Made by a program: the position numbers and the translations under genes. 64,000 nucleotides of DNA from Methyloceanibacter methanicus (GTDB lineage: Bacteria > Pseudomonadota > Alphaproteobacteria > Rhizobiales > Methyloligellaceae), in the NCBI RefSeq assembly GCF_001723285.1, contig NZ_LPWG01000005.1, positions 1 to 64,000 of the forward strand, written 5' to 3'. Positions 9,860-19,622 of this stretch are shown here, piece after piece. The number at the start of each line of letters is the position of its first letter. The stretch's first letter is position 1. Below the pieces are notes generated by a model that saw only the letters and a list, made by a program, of their open reading frames with translations, was not told the origin of the DNA and did not search any database.

Positions 9860-10674
9860 CCGTGCATATGTCCAGCATACCCACGTCCGTGCAGGCGGTC
9901 CCGCGCATTTCGATGGGCGGCCTGCCGATCGCTGTCATGAATCGTGAAGAGACCGCAGCGTTCCTGGTGGACGCCGCGCTCGCCGCGCGCGGTCGCGATG
10001 TGGCCCCGCTCATCGTCTCGTCTGCCAACGGGCAGGTCTTGTCCCTCTGCGCGTCGGACCCCAAGATCAAGAATCTCTATCTTTCCTCCGATCTCATCAG
10101 CGCCGACGGCATGTCGCTGGTTCACGTTTCGAAATTGCGGGCGCAAACGCCGCTCCCGGAGCGGGTTGCGACGACCGACCTGTTTCACGACGTGGCGCGA
10201 GAGGCCCAGAGAAAGGGTGCGAGGTTTTTCATGCTGGGCGCCAGCCAGGGAAACATCAGCAAGGCCGTGACCAACGTGCGCACGATGTACCCCGATCTGG
10301 AGGTTGTGGGCTTTCGCAACGGCTATTTCAGCCTCTACGAAGAGGCCATTGTCGATCAGATCAACAAGAGCGGCGCCGACATTCTATGGGTCAGCATGGG
10401 CGTACCGCGCCAGCTCGAATTTGCCATGCGATGGCGCCCCCAGCTGAAGGTCGGCGTTCTGAAGACATCGGGCGGCCTGTTCGACTTCCTTTCCGGCCGG
10501 GACAGCCGGGCGCCGCAGTGGATGCAAGACGCCGGGCTCGAGTGGCTATACCGGCTGGGTTTGGAACCGCGCCGCTTGTTCTGGCGCTATGCCGTTACAA
10601 ACATACACGCCACGTATCTCCTTTTCTCAATGCCTGTTGCCGTCCTTCCCGCTTGCGACGCGGAGCCGGACTGA
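9856..10674 (+). CDS. WecG/TagA/CpsF family glycosyltransferase (copy A)
   Basis: This GT26-family enzyme (272 residues) typically adds a ManNAcA, ManNAc or glucosyl unit to the lipid-linked intermediate on the cytoplasmic membrane face. Family blocks are VSSANGQVLSL, SADGMSLVHVSK, ATTDLFHDVA, FFMLGASQGNISKAV, DILWVSMGVPRQLEF, and KTSGGLFDFLSG with WLYRLGLEPRRLFWRY. GTG 9856 is chosen because it overlaps the wzc stop, has GAGGGAA just upstream, and gives the same 19-residue lead to the RIS motif as the paralogue at 19799. ATG 9868 is an alternative. TGATG overlap couples it to the GH5 gene. Confidence 0.88.
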   Translation: MTVHMSSIPTSVQAVPRISMGGLPIAVMNREETAAFLVDAALAARGRDVAPLIVSSANGQVLSLCASDPKIKNLYLSSDLISADGMSLVHVSKLRAQTPLPERVATTDLFHDVAREAQRKGARFFMLGASQGNISKAVTNVRTMYPDLEVVGFRNGYFSLYEEAIVDQINKSGADILWVSMGVPRQLEFAMRWRPQLKVGVLKTSGGLFDFLSGRDSRAPQWMQDAGLEWLYRLGLEPRRLFWRYAVTNIHATYLLFSMPVAVLPACDAEPD

Positions 10675-11857
10675 TGCCGCATCGTGCGCGTCTACTCGTA
10701 GCGGCACTCGTCACGTCGGTCCTGGCGGTCATGCACCCGGGGAACGCGCTCGCGCGCACCAAGGACTGCGCCGCCGAGTTCAGCGCGTCCGTGTCCGCCA
10801 GCCGGATCGATGCCCTGGCGCGGGGTTTCAACCTCAACGGCTGGCTCGATACCGACGAGGGCATTGCACCGGATGTCTTGGCGTTGGCGGAACTGAGAGC
10901 CCGCGGGTTCACCCATGTCCGCTTGCCGATCCAGCCGGCCCGCTTCATGAAGCCGTTCAGCGACCAAGCCGAGATTGCACGCAACTTTTCCGAGCTCGAT
11001 GCGGCGCTTGATCAGCTGCAGAAGCTTGGCTTCGCGGTGAGCATCGATCTCCACCCCGGCAAGCGGCTCGGCCGCGTGTTCGATGCGGCTCCTGATGCGG
11101 GGCTGCAGCTGGTGAAGGGACTTTGGCGCAAGATCGCGCGGCGCTATGCCGGCCGCTCGCCCGATACGCTCTATTTCGAGGTGCTGAACGAGCCCTCCGT
11201 CGCGGCAGCCGACTGGGAGCGCATGGGCCCGAAGATCGTGAAGGCCATCCGCGCCGAAGCTCCCGATCACACGATCGTCTACGCACTCACGCCGCTTCAG
11301 CGTCTGGATGAGATGACCAGACAGAGGCCGCTCGACGAGCCCAATGTCGTGTACGCGGCCCACTACTACGATCCCATGGTCTTTACGCACCAAGGCCGCG
11401 ATTGGGGCGACGGGCCGCTGCGTGATTTGCATGGTGTGCCATTTCCGCTGCATGCGGACGATCCCGATGTCGTGGCGCTGCAGCAGCAGCTTCGCCGGGA
11501 CGGCCACGACGAAGCCGCAGAGACGCTCACCGACGCGCTGAATAGCCCGTGGGACGATGGCCGCATCGACCATGCCATCGCCGGGGCCGCTCAGTGGGCA
11601 CGGCAAAACCGGGTTCCCGTCATCATCAATGAATTTGGCGCGTTGTCCTGGGCCGCACCCCGGGCCGACCGCCTGTACTGGTATGGGGCGGTCAGCCGCT
11701 TGGCCGAGACACATTGCTTCGGCTGGGCCTGTGGGACTACGCGCAAGGGTTCGGGTTCGTCCAACGCGATCACGGCCGGGAGATTCCTGATGAGGACATG
11801 CTCGTCGCGTTGTTCGGAGATTTGTCTGGGCGTCCTAAGCAGGATGTTCACCCCTAG
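10674..11857 (+). CDS. Secreted GH5-type glycanase (endoglucanase-like), frameshifted near the 3' end
   Basis: A signal peptide (LLVAALVTSVLAVM, cleavage near ALA) leads to a glycoside hydrolase family 5 barrel. It shows GFNLNGWLD, the His-Pro motif in SIDLHPGKR, the acid/base glutamate in FEVLNEPS and the nucleophile glutamate in VIINEFG. A C is missing in a CCC run near 11729. Repair restores FGWALWDYAQGFGFVQ and an end DVHP at 11857, about 394 residues, instead of a spurious tail. ATG 10674 overlaps the wecG stop. Embedded in a polysaccharide operon, it probably trims or releases the polymer in the periplasm; endo-beta-1,4-glucanase activity is likely but unproven. Confidence 0.82.
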
Positions 11858-11972
11858 CGCGTAGGAGTCTGCCCCCGGAAACGCTCCTTCGGCGGTTCTT
11901 GGGACGTGTTCGGCGCAAAAGGCCCTCAGACCGCGGCGGTCGAGGGCGGCCCAATGAGACGCGCGCCTGCAC

Positions 11973-13609
11973 TTGACGGGCGTCGGATCGGAAGAGGCGG
12001 AAGCGGTGTCGCTAGAGCTGACACATGAACGGGTAAGAGCGCGGTCTTCGGGAGAGAATCCCGGGGCGGTGTTCGTGCGCGACTGGGGCGGGATCTTTCT
12101 CGGCCTCCTCGCGATCGGCCTGCCCGTGACGCTTCATCTCGTCAGCCCCGCGCTTGCGATCCTGCTCTGCGCGGTCGTGGCGGTCATGGTTGCCAATTTT
12201 GCGACATCCGTCGTGCCGGTCGTCCTGGTCTTTTCCTACCTGTTCCAGAACCTGGTCGTGGCATTCGTTTCTCCCGGGCTATCGTCGCCCCAGGAGTTGG
12301 ACGCGATCCGAGCCTACAACTTCGTAATCACGGCCGTCGTCTGGCTCGTCCTCTATGCGGGATATTGGATCGAGCGCAAGGACATGGATCCGCGGCTGCG
12401 CCGGTTGATCGATTTCACCACCGGCGCCCTCGTCCTTATAGGGCTCTATTTTTGCCTGGGCGCCGTTTCCAATTTCGTTCCGGCGGTCGTCTATCTGAGA
12501 AACGTCGCGACTCCGTTTTTCCTGATCCAGATCTTCGCATTGGTGGCCTATCGCGGAAAGGTCGAGTTCGTGCGACCGCTTGCCGTCATGGCGTTCCTGG
12601 CGCTGATGTACGGCTATGCGGAGCTGTTCTTCCAGGAAGACTTCTACAAGCTCACAAACGGCGAGGCCTATCTGAAGCTCGGCGTGCAAAAGTCGTTCGA
12701 GCAGGGAACGTTCCTGGAAGAGATGCAGCAGACGGGATTCGTGTTGCGGAGCTACCTCGATACGATGCAGGTCAGCCTGTTCAACACGCCCTTACTGGCC
12801 GACTGGAACATCACGGTAAGCCGCGTCGTTGGACCAAACTTCCATCCGATCAGCTATGCCTATTTCCTGGTTGGCGCTTCGCTCATCTTGATGGCCACCG
12901 GCCGTTGGCTCGTGCCGGTGCTTGCCGTGCCACTGGTCCTCATCGTGGGCTCGAAGGGTGCCGTCATCCTGTTTGCATTGTGCGCCATGGCACTGTTCCT
13001 TTCGAAGTATGTCCCGGCCTCCCGCCGCTATTGGTTTTATATGCTTATCCTGACGGTCTACGCGGTCGCCGGAATCATCGTCGGCATAAGGACGAGTGAC
13101 TATCACGTCGTCGGTTTCATCGGCGGTATCAGAGGTTTCCTGGCCAATCCGTTGGGGCATGGCCTTGGCGCAGGTGGCAATTTGTCTCCCGTCGACGGCC
13201 CCGCGATTGGGGCCTGGCCCAACAGACCGGGTACACGGATGTCGGAGTCGAAAGTGCCGTCGGCGTCCTTCTCTACCAGGTAGGCATTGCCGCCCCTGTG
13301 CTCCTGGCTCTTCTCTTTTGGATCAGTCGATGCCTGTGGAACGACTACAAGGTTTCCGGTCAACTCGTGTTCGTGGCAGGAAGTCTCGGTCTTGCGGCTG
13401 TGGTGGTCAATGGCATCTTCCAGGAGGAGGCGTTGTTCTCCCCGCTCGCGGGGGCGTTCTTTGCCGGCTTTGCGGGCCTACTCCTGGGCTCGTTCTACCG
13501 TGAGGGCGTTGCTACGGCTTCCGAACCTGCCCCGCTACTCCGCCGTGTGGTACGGCCGACGTCCCGTTTCGCACCGCGATCCGCGCTGCGAAGAGCGCGG
13601 GTGACATGA
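11973..13609 (+). CDS. O-antigen polymerase/ligase-like membrane protein (Wzy candidate), frameshifted
   Basis: This is a polytopic membrane protein of about 545 residues with ten or more hydrophobic segments (for example GIFLGLLAIGLPVTLHLV, LAILLCAVVAVMVANF and VLIGLYFCLGAVSNFVPAVV). It has the late loop and GHGLGAGGN pattern seen in Wzy/WaaL-like proteins. A base is missing in a GGG run near 13217. The other frame then continues QQTGYTDVGVESAVGVLLYQ through two more membrane segments to 13609. The start is uncertain: TTG 11973 or GTG 12006. As the only polymerase-like gene in the locus it is the best candidate to polymerise repeat units in the periplasm. Confidence 0.75.
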
Positions 13610-13747
13610 GCACGTTCGCCGCAAGAGAGACGGCAGCAGGAGCGGAAACCTTAAGCGAGTCCACGATCCGAGATTTTCGACGAGTTCGGAAAAAGTAACG
13701 GTTAATTTCAACCAAATCCGACTTATATACTGTGCAGAGTGTTGTGC

Positions 13748-13765
13748 CATTCCTAGTATGGAATG
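13748..13765. promoter_or_regulatory. Palindrome upstream of cupin-type gene
   Basis: CATTCC and GGAATG are perfect six-base arms around a six-base spacer, 51 bases before the ATG at 13817, in an AT-rich promoter-like stretch. A possible -10 (TATACT, 13726-13731) lies just upstream. It is operator-like by position only. Confidence 0.3.
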
Positions 13766-13816
13766 TCTGTGAATGCAGGTTAAGTTCGTTTTTCTTTGAC
13801 GAAGTGGTACACGAAA

Positions 13817-14752
13817 ATGAAGTTTGATTGGCCCGCCGATATGGCGTCGCGATTTCGAAAAGAGATCGTTTGCTCAACGCATGATGTGCATACGTCGAAC
13901 TTGTTTTCAGACGAAGCTCTTGCGGACCTGCTAGACCGCTATCCGCGTGAAAAGTTGGGCTTTTATACTTTTCCGCCGCATTCAGACGGCGCTGTCGCGG
14001 CGTCTCGCTGCCAAGCGCCGACCGCCTCGGGTGCAACACTCCTGGAAGCGGTAAGAAAGGGCCGTATGTGGCTGAACTTGCGAAATGTCGGCGCCTACCT
14101 CCCCGAGTACAAGGCAATTGAAGACACAGTCTTCGAACAGTTCGAGGCCGCGACGGGGGAAAGAACCTTCAAGCGAGACGTTGGTGTGTTGATTTCCTCT
14201 CCCAATGAGCACGTTCACTATCACCTGGACATTCCCATGGTTTGTCTCGTGCATCTTCGCGGACAAAAAACGGTGTACGTTTATCCCTGCAACGAACCCT
14301 TCGCGCCACAGCCACAAGTCGAAGGCATCGCGCTGCGAGAACAAGAGGAACAACTGACATTCCAAAGTCAGTTTGATAAGGCGGCGGTCGAACTTGTGAT
14401 GAATCCCGGCGACGCCGTCACATGGCCGCAAGCCGCGCCTCATCGTGTTCAGAATTCGGATAGCTTGTGCGTGTCCCTCTCTTGTGAGTTCTTGACGCTG
14501 CCGGCCCTGATCCGAGCGAATGCGATCTACACGAATGGGTTGCTTCGCCGCAAACTGGGCCTCAAGCCGCGACTGACGGACAAGATCGGCTTGGACCAAA
14601 TCGCCAAAGCGGCCATCGCCAGAGCGAGCAAACTGGTGAACCCCCCTCCCAAAGCCGCTCCTGCTCCCATCGTATTTGAGCTTGATGAAAATACTCTGGA
14701 GTTGATTGAGCTGTCTCCTGGCGCGCTTTCGGCCCTTCACGCGCCTGCATGA
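13817..14752 (+). CDS. Cupin/JmjC-like putative Fe(II)-dependent oxygenase
   Basis: This 311-residue protein has a double-stranded beta-helix look. A His-x-Asp pair in HVHYHLDIP and a distal histidine in WPQAAPHRVQNSD would form a metal-binding facial triad, with CLVHLRGQKTVYVYP between them. This matches cupin-like/JmjC-type 2-oxoglutarate oxygenases in architecture, but no family assignment is certain. ATG 13817 is preferred over an upstream TTG at 13796. The gene and its upstream region look less GC-rich than neighbouring genes, hinting at separate acquisition. It lies between the two halves of the polysaccharide locus and could modify a sugar or a protein; no substrate is indicated. Confidence 0.6.
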   Translation: MKFDWPADMASRFRKEIVCSTHDVHTSNLFSDEALADLLDRYPREKLGFYTFPPHSDGAVAASRCQAPTASGATLLEAVRKGRMWLNLRNVGAYLPEYKAIEDTVFEQFEAATGERTFKRDVGVLISSPNEHVHYHLDIPMVCLVHLRGQKTVYVYPCNEPFAPQPQVEGIALREQEEQLTFQSQFDKAAVELVMNPGDAVTWPQAAPHRVQNSDSLCVSLSCEFLTLPALIRANAIYTNGLLRRKLGLKPRLTDKIGLDQIAKAAIARASKLVNPPPKAAPAPIVFELDENTLELIELSPGALSALHAPA

Positions 14753-15053
14753 AATGTTGAAGACGTCGAGCTCCGATTGAAACGACACCTCCGCCCCCAA
14801 GTTGGCGCCGAGCTGCGACGCGGGAAAGCCCATTGGTGTTCGTCTCGACAGTTGTGAAGAGATCACCGATCCGTATGCTGCCTACGCAGGCGGCGTGCAT
14901 GCGGACGAAGCACGCGTGGCGGGCCCTTTCCGCGAGACGATCGGTGAGAGTGGCCCGTGACGGCCGACGACGCTGCCGGTCAATCAGGGTACGGATGGCC
15001 TGACCCGTCATGGTTTGCCGGCTCCGCAACCCGGCGCTAGCGCTCTGGCTGGA
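14753..15053. other. Convergent intergenic region, no gene seen
   Basis: About 300 bases separate the cupin-type gene and the converging glycosyltransferase. I see no supported ORF, RNA gene or clear terminator in it. Confidence 0.4.
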
Positions 15054-16241
15054 TTAGAGGGTCCGATAGGGGGACTCACCTCGAAGTCCCTCAATCAGGG
15101 CCGCATACTCGTCCACCATTCGCTCTCGGCCATAGCGGCCCGGAAGGCTGCGACCCCTGGCGCAGATGTCGTCACGCATGGTCTTGTTCCCGAGAAGATC
15201 GTCAACGGCGTGTACAAAACCAGCGGCGTTGGTCGTATCCACAAACACAGCGGCGGGCTTACCATCGACGGCCAGAACTTCCCGCAAGACAGGGAGATCG
15301 TTGGCCACGACTGGCACGCCTGCCGCCGCAGCCTCCACGCCTGCGAGACCAAATGTCTCCATCCGCGTGGGAAATACGAATACATCGAGAGCCCGCAAGA
15401 ACGCCGCAACGCCCTCGGGAGGAAGCTCGCCGACGAAGCTAACCCGGTCGCTCACGCCTAGAGACCGTGCAAGTGTCTCGAGGCTCTCGCGGTCAGGGCC
15501 CTGCCCCGCAATCGCAAGGGACCAATCGCGGTTTGCGAGCAGCCTGATTGCGCTGTCGAGATGTTTGTTCACACTGAGCCGGCCGATGGTGCCAAGAAGC
15601 GTCACGTCCTTTGGAAAGCCAAATCGTTGCCGCGCCTCAACCTTGCTCAGATTACTGCGCTTTGGATCGAAGCCATGGTCGATGCGCAAGATGCGCGCGC
15701 GATAGGACGCGGGATAGTCCAAGTACTCGTCCGCCACCGCCTTGCAGTTGACCACGACACGGTCGAATAGGCCGATCGTTCCGAACGCTTTGTCAACCGG
15801 CCAAACCCATTTTGCGACGAGCCCTGCCGCGCCGTTTCTATTGGCAATGACATAAGGGACGCCCGCAAGCTTTGCCGCCACTGCTCCGGCAATATTACCG
15901 TAATCTTGAAAACAGATTAGGATCTCCGGCCTGAGGGCGCGGAGACGCGCGACAAGGTTGTACACGAGCTTGAGCAAACCCAGTGGGCCGTGGGGACGTT
16001 CCATGGCGCAAAACGAAGAGTTGGACTGCTCGTCGAAGGCGCCGGTGCGTCGGTAGAGATAAATGTTGTGTACGTCGTAACCACGTTGGGTCAATCCAAG
16101 GTCGAGAATCCGGGAAATTTCCTGGGCGCCGGCGGCTTCCGCCTGGGTTTGCAGCAGGACGAGGCGGCGCGCTACCGCGCCGCTGCTTCCAGCATCCCGC
16201 CTCGGTTGCTGTTTGGGCCCCTGTGCCTTGGTTGCTTTCAT
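15054..16241 (-). CDS. GT4-family glycosyltransferase (copy B)
   Basis: This is an intact 395-residue GT-B glycosyltransferase, paralogue of 1707-2895. It reads through LVLLQTQAEAAGAQEISR, VIANRNGAAGL, VVVNCKAVADEYLDYPA, RIDHGFDPKRS, TLLGTIGRLSVNKHLDSAI and the donor-binding ETFGLAGVEAAAAGVPVVAN block with its E-x7-E-like glutamates. It was the reference for repairing copy A. The ATG overlaps the preceding flippase stop as ATGA, the same arrangement as in copy A. Predicted to add a sugar to the lipid-linked repeat unit. Confidence 0.88.
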   Translation of the reverse strand: MKATKAQGPKQQPRRDAGSSGAVARRLVLLQTQAEAAGAQEISRILDLGLTQRGYDVHNIYLYRRTGAFDEQSNSSFCAMERPHGPLGLLKLVYNLVARLRALRPEILICFQDYGNIAGAVAAKLAGVPYVIANRNGAAGLVAKWVWPVDKAFGTIGLFDRVVVNCKAVADEYLDYPASYRARILRIDHGFDPKRSNLSKVEARQRFGFPKDVTLLGTIGRLSVNKHLDSAIRLLANRDWSLAIAGQGPDRESLETLARSLGVSDRVSFVGELPPEGVAAFLRALDVFVFPTRMETFGLAGVEAAAAGVPVVANDLPVLREVLAVDGKPAAVFVDTTNAAGFVHAVDDLLGNKTMRDDICARGRSLPGRYGRERMVDEYAALIEGLRGESPYRTL

Positions 16242-17622
16242 GCCCCCTCCCGCGGCCCCTCGTCTTTGCGGTTCGCGCCGAGCGGAATGCGACGAACGGC
16301 AGCCAGAACAGAAGGGTCAACGCCAAGCACCCAGCGACATGCCACCACCAGCGCGACCGCGGTGGCAGCCGCCCCGAGGCTTCCTGCGATGGCGGCGCCT
16401 ATGAGACCAAGCCAATAGCCAAGGATGACGATTAGGCCAATTCTCACGGCCAATGTTCCGGCCACGATCCACGGGTAAAGGCCGTCGTGACCTGTGAGCA
16501 ATAGAAGGTACGGCGCGGGCCCGGCCATGGCGGTCAAGGAGCCACCGACGGCGAGGATCAGCAGGGCAGGATAGACGTCGGTGTAGGAGGGCCCGAACAA
16601 GGAAAGAAGCAGCTTGCCGCCGAGCATGATGACGATGAAGGCCCCCAACCCAAGCAAGAGACTCAAGATCGCCAGGGAGGAGAGAAAATCTCGGAGTTCT
16701 TCCGTTGTTCTTCCATGATAGAGGGGACTAATGTGGCGTGTCGCATAGATCGTCATGGCGCCAGCGATCATTGCGAAGACATTGGTGATCCGCGTGGCGC
16801 TGAAATAGTAAGCCGCCGTTGAGGGGCCAAGTACGATGCCAATCACGATCACTTCGAGATACTGGCCACTGGCATCGAGTAGCGACGAAAGCCACATCCT
16901 GGATGACCGAAGGCGCCAGTTCGCGACGTCGAACTCTGCCGAGGCATTCTTAACGGAATCAGGGACAAGCTGCCAAACGCGCCAACCTTGGCACAACAGG
17001 CTGAGGCCCATTGCAGCCGCTGCGACGAAAAAGAAGGTCGCAACGTTCAGATGCATGCCGACGTAGCTCCCGCACAGTATGAGGGCAATGATCGCGAGCC
17101 GCATGGTATGTCCCTCGGGAGCACGGCCACGACCACGTTGCCGGCGACGAGCGCGAAGCGCGAAAAGAAGGTGACGAGTGCTTCTGCAAGCAAAAACAGG
17201 CTTGCCGCGACTGGGATCCACGCCGATTCGTAGGTCCCAAACTGCAGCCACAAGCAAAGGCACAACAGCGCGCCGACGGCGCCTCCGACCGTGGCGATCG
17301 TCATCCCGAATGCAAGCGCCCCACGAGCTAGGGCGGGTCGGTTCGTCTCGCAATACTCTCCCCACGAACGAGAGATCAGGGATTCCTGGCCGAAGACGAC
17401 CGCAACGCCAAGGAAACCCATCGCATTGAAGATGACGACGAGGGACCCGAAAGAGTGAGGTTCCATTTGCCGCGCTGCGAGCGCGAACATGACGAAGCCG
17501 GAGACAGAGGCGGCGAAAATCAGCACGAGAGATACGCCGCCGCCCACAAAAATGCTGCTGCCGACTGCGCGCCGCAACAGAGCCTTGAGCGCTACTGTCG
17601 TTGATTTGGCCGAAGGTAACAT
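16238..17622 (-). CDS. Polysaccharide flippase (copy B), frameshifted
   Basis: This is a Wzx-like multi-span membrane protein, about 461 residues after repair, paralogous to 2892-4259. The first third reads MLPSAKS through FVMFALAARQMEPHSFGSLVVIFNA to AVLPRD. The rest resumes in another frame at MRLAIIALILCGSYVGMHL and continues to 16238. One C missing from a CCC run near 17105 explains the break. Both parts align with copy A (SRSWGEYC, SSRMWLSSLLDASGQYLEV, YYFSATRITNVFAMIA). It presumably exports an intermediate related but not identical to that of copy A. Confidence 0.8.
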
Positions 17623-18284
17623 TTGTTCTTCGCGACGTACGATTGGCGTGGTTGAAACCGACTGCGGTCAAACGAGATCGAGGTCAAAAATTACCCCAGC
17701 GTTCAGCTGCGACCAGCGCTCCCTGTCACTGCCAGCCATGGTAGCTCCGAGCCGGAGCGGTTTACTCTTCCGGAATCTGAGGGGAAGCGCGCGCGTTCCC
17801 GAACCGATCTGTATTCGTATCTCATGCTTGTGTTTGATACACGCTTAACGACTTTGGCCTGCCAAGCCATTGTCGGGGCCTGGGTTTATAAGACGCGCGA
17901 CAGTGCCGGGGATGTGCCCTGAAGGAATGCGGGCGTGTCAAAGTACTCCGGTGGTCCCGACGGACGCATCCGTTGTCCGCCGCGGCACCGCGCAACTCTC
18001 GCGCGAGTCCTGCGCCGACCGCCTTGCCGACGGGACGCGTGGCGGCGAGAATCGTCGCTATCCCATAGAATTGATACGGATACCCGCAAGTCTCTTGTGG
18101 CCATCGCCAATCTGTATTTGATCGCGCATAGGTATCGAATAGCGTAACGAAATACTGGTTGACTGGGTCCTGCACGCGCCAACAGCCAACCCTCCAAATT
18201 GTCAATGGATCTGGACCAAATTCGCATCCGCCGCCGCCAAGACTGTCACGAACAAATTTGTCTTTCGGGTCCGGGAAAACCGTC
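17623..18284. other. Long divergent intergenic region, no recognised gene
   Basis: These 662 bases separate the divergent flippase and FemAB-type genes of module B; the matching gap in module A is only 285 bases. An open frame on the minus strand (17822-18286) has no recognisable domain and abuts the FemAB start, so I do not call it. The segment carries the motif TAACGAAAT (18145-18153) followed five bases later by TTGACT (18159-18164), a plausible promoter element for the FemAB gene. A degraded gene cannot be excluded. Confidence 0.35.
18145..18164. promoter_or_regulatory. Shared motif TAACGAAAT plus TTGACT
   Basis: The same nine bases occur at 7378-7386 and 19461-19469. In each case a TTGAC hexamer start follows within 5-18 bases. 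Here the motif lies 132 bases upstream of the FemAB-type ATG. Interpretation as a regulatory site is inference. Confidence 0.3.
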
Positions 18285-19337
18285 ATGATTCACTTCGAAC
18301 AGCTTCGCGAGTTCGACTTCTTGTCGGAGGAGTACCGGCAGCTCTTCCAACGATCGTCTGCGACGGTTTTTCAGCAGCCGTTGTGGCTTGATGGCGTGTA
18401 TTCGCGTTTAGCCCCGGCCCTTGGCGCAGAGCCGGTCATCATAACGGGTCGCGTGCCAGGGGACGCGACGCTGGTCTTCTTAGCGCCAATGCTACGGCGG
18501 CGCTACGGCCCGGTTCCGATTGTCGAGTTTGCCGATTTGGGGGTCTCGGACTATTGCGGTCCGGTCATCGATTGCGGCTTTGAAGCCATGATTGCACGTG
18601 ACCCGGACCTTCAGCGAAGCGTTCTCGGGGTCTTTGGCGGGTTCCCGCTCTGCCGTCTGCAGAAGGTTCGCGACGACAGCGTGATAAGAACGGAGATGTT
18701 CAAGACGCGCAATTGGACGCCCTCGCCCCTCTGTGCTCACGCCGTGCCCCTGTACGCGCCGTTCACGCAATGGCGCAAAGACGTGATTTCCAGCAAATTC
18801 CGGAGAGACCTACAGCGGAACAGGCGCTCGCTCAGCGCCCGGTCCGACTTTCGTTTCCAGGAGGTGACGGATCCCGATGCGATCAAGGATGCATTTTTCG
18901 CACTGCGTTCCATGCATGAGGATCGCTGGGAAGATGGTCAGTTCTGTCGCCCTGACTTTTTCGAGTTCTATCTGGACATCGCTGTTCGAGGCCAGCCGGT
19001 TGGGCTGACGCGCACCTATCTCACAACCTGCGAAGGCAGAGCAATTGCGGTGGATTTCTGTGTCGTGCATCAGGGCCGCGTGGCTTTGTTGTTGGGCGGA
19101 TTTGATTCCGAAGGTTTTGGTCAACACTCAGTCGGTACACTGAGTATGGAGAGCGCGATCGAGGACAGCATATCGAGAGGTGACCAGGTTTTCGATTTCA
19201 CCATTGGTGATGAACCCTACAAGAAGAAGTTTGGTACCGAACCGACTGCCATGTGGCATTTGTGGTTGGGACATCCGGCGGTTGCCAGCCTGGCTGGGCT
19301 TGCGTTCGCTTTGCGAACCAAGCTCAAGTCCACATGA
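18285..19337 (+). CDS. FemAB/CelD-type GNAT acyltransferase (copy B)
   Basis: A 350-residue paralogue of 4545-5618. Shared features are an opening EFDFLSEEYRQLFQRSSA, the VEFADLGVSDYCGPV block, SSKFRRDLQRNRRSL, and the diagnostic C-terminal QVFDFTIGDEPYKKKFG. Predicted to acylate a sugar of the polysaccharide, as CelD/BcsL-type proteins in cellulose clusters are thought to do. ATG 18285 gives the start that matches copy A. It is divergent from flippase B and followed by the wzc remnant and wecG copy B, the same order as module A once the interposed wcaJ gene is ignored. Confidence 0.8.
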   Translation: MIHFEQLREFDFLSEEYRQLFQRSSATVFQQPLWLDGVYSRLAPALGAEPVIITGRVPGDATLVFLAPMLRRRYGPVPIVEFADLGVSDYCGPVIDCGFEAMIARDPDLQRSVLGVFGGFPLCRLQKVRDDSVIRTEMFKTRNWTPSPLCAHAVPLYAPFTQWRKDVISSKFRRDLQRNRRSLSARSDFRFQEVTDPDAIKDAFFALRSMHEDRWEDGQFCRPDFFEFYLDIAVRGQPVGLTRTYLTTCEGRAIAVDFCVVHQGRVALLLGGFDSEGFGQHSVGTLSMESAIEDSISRGDQVFDFTIGDEPYKKKFGTEPTAMWHLWLGHPAVASLAGLAFALRTKLKST

Positions 19338-19460
19338 AAATGGGCAGGTGGCCAAGGGTCCAGATCGCGTATGAGCCCACGATCCAAGTGGCCAAGAGAG
19401 AATCCGATGTCTCGGGCCCGAGACGACACATTGCAGTTGGATGGCGCCGCGACCGGGACC

Positions 19461-19502
19461 TAACGAAATTTTAGGACTGAAGCTTTGTTGACGGGTTTGC
19501 CG
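19461..19502 (+). promoter_or_regulatory. Upstream region homologous to the wzc promoter region
   Basis: GAAATTTTAGG, TTTGTTGAC and GGTTTGCCG line up in order and spacing with about 7455-7497 upstream of the full-length wzc gene. TTGAC lies 135 bases before the ATG here and 139 bases before it there. The motif TAACGAAAT starts at 19461. Likely a retained promoter or leader, although no good -10 is obvious. Confidence 0.4.
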
Positions 19503-19622
19503 CCGACGACCAGCAAGAAATGGCATCCATTTTTGCTAGTTTGAGTTCGACTCGTGTGAATTTGCTTGAATATTTGTGTCGGCACGGCCCAACGTCGACA
19601 CGGCTTAGAGGACAAGGTTTCG

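Noticed and set aside
17822..18286. 154-codon minus-strand frame in the module B gap
   Set aside because: No recognisable domain, no good start, and it abuts the FemAB start; more likely chance.
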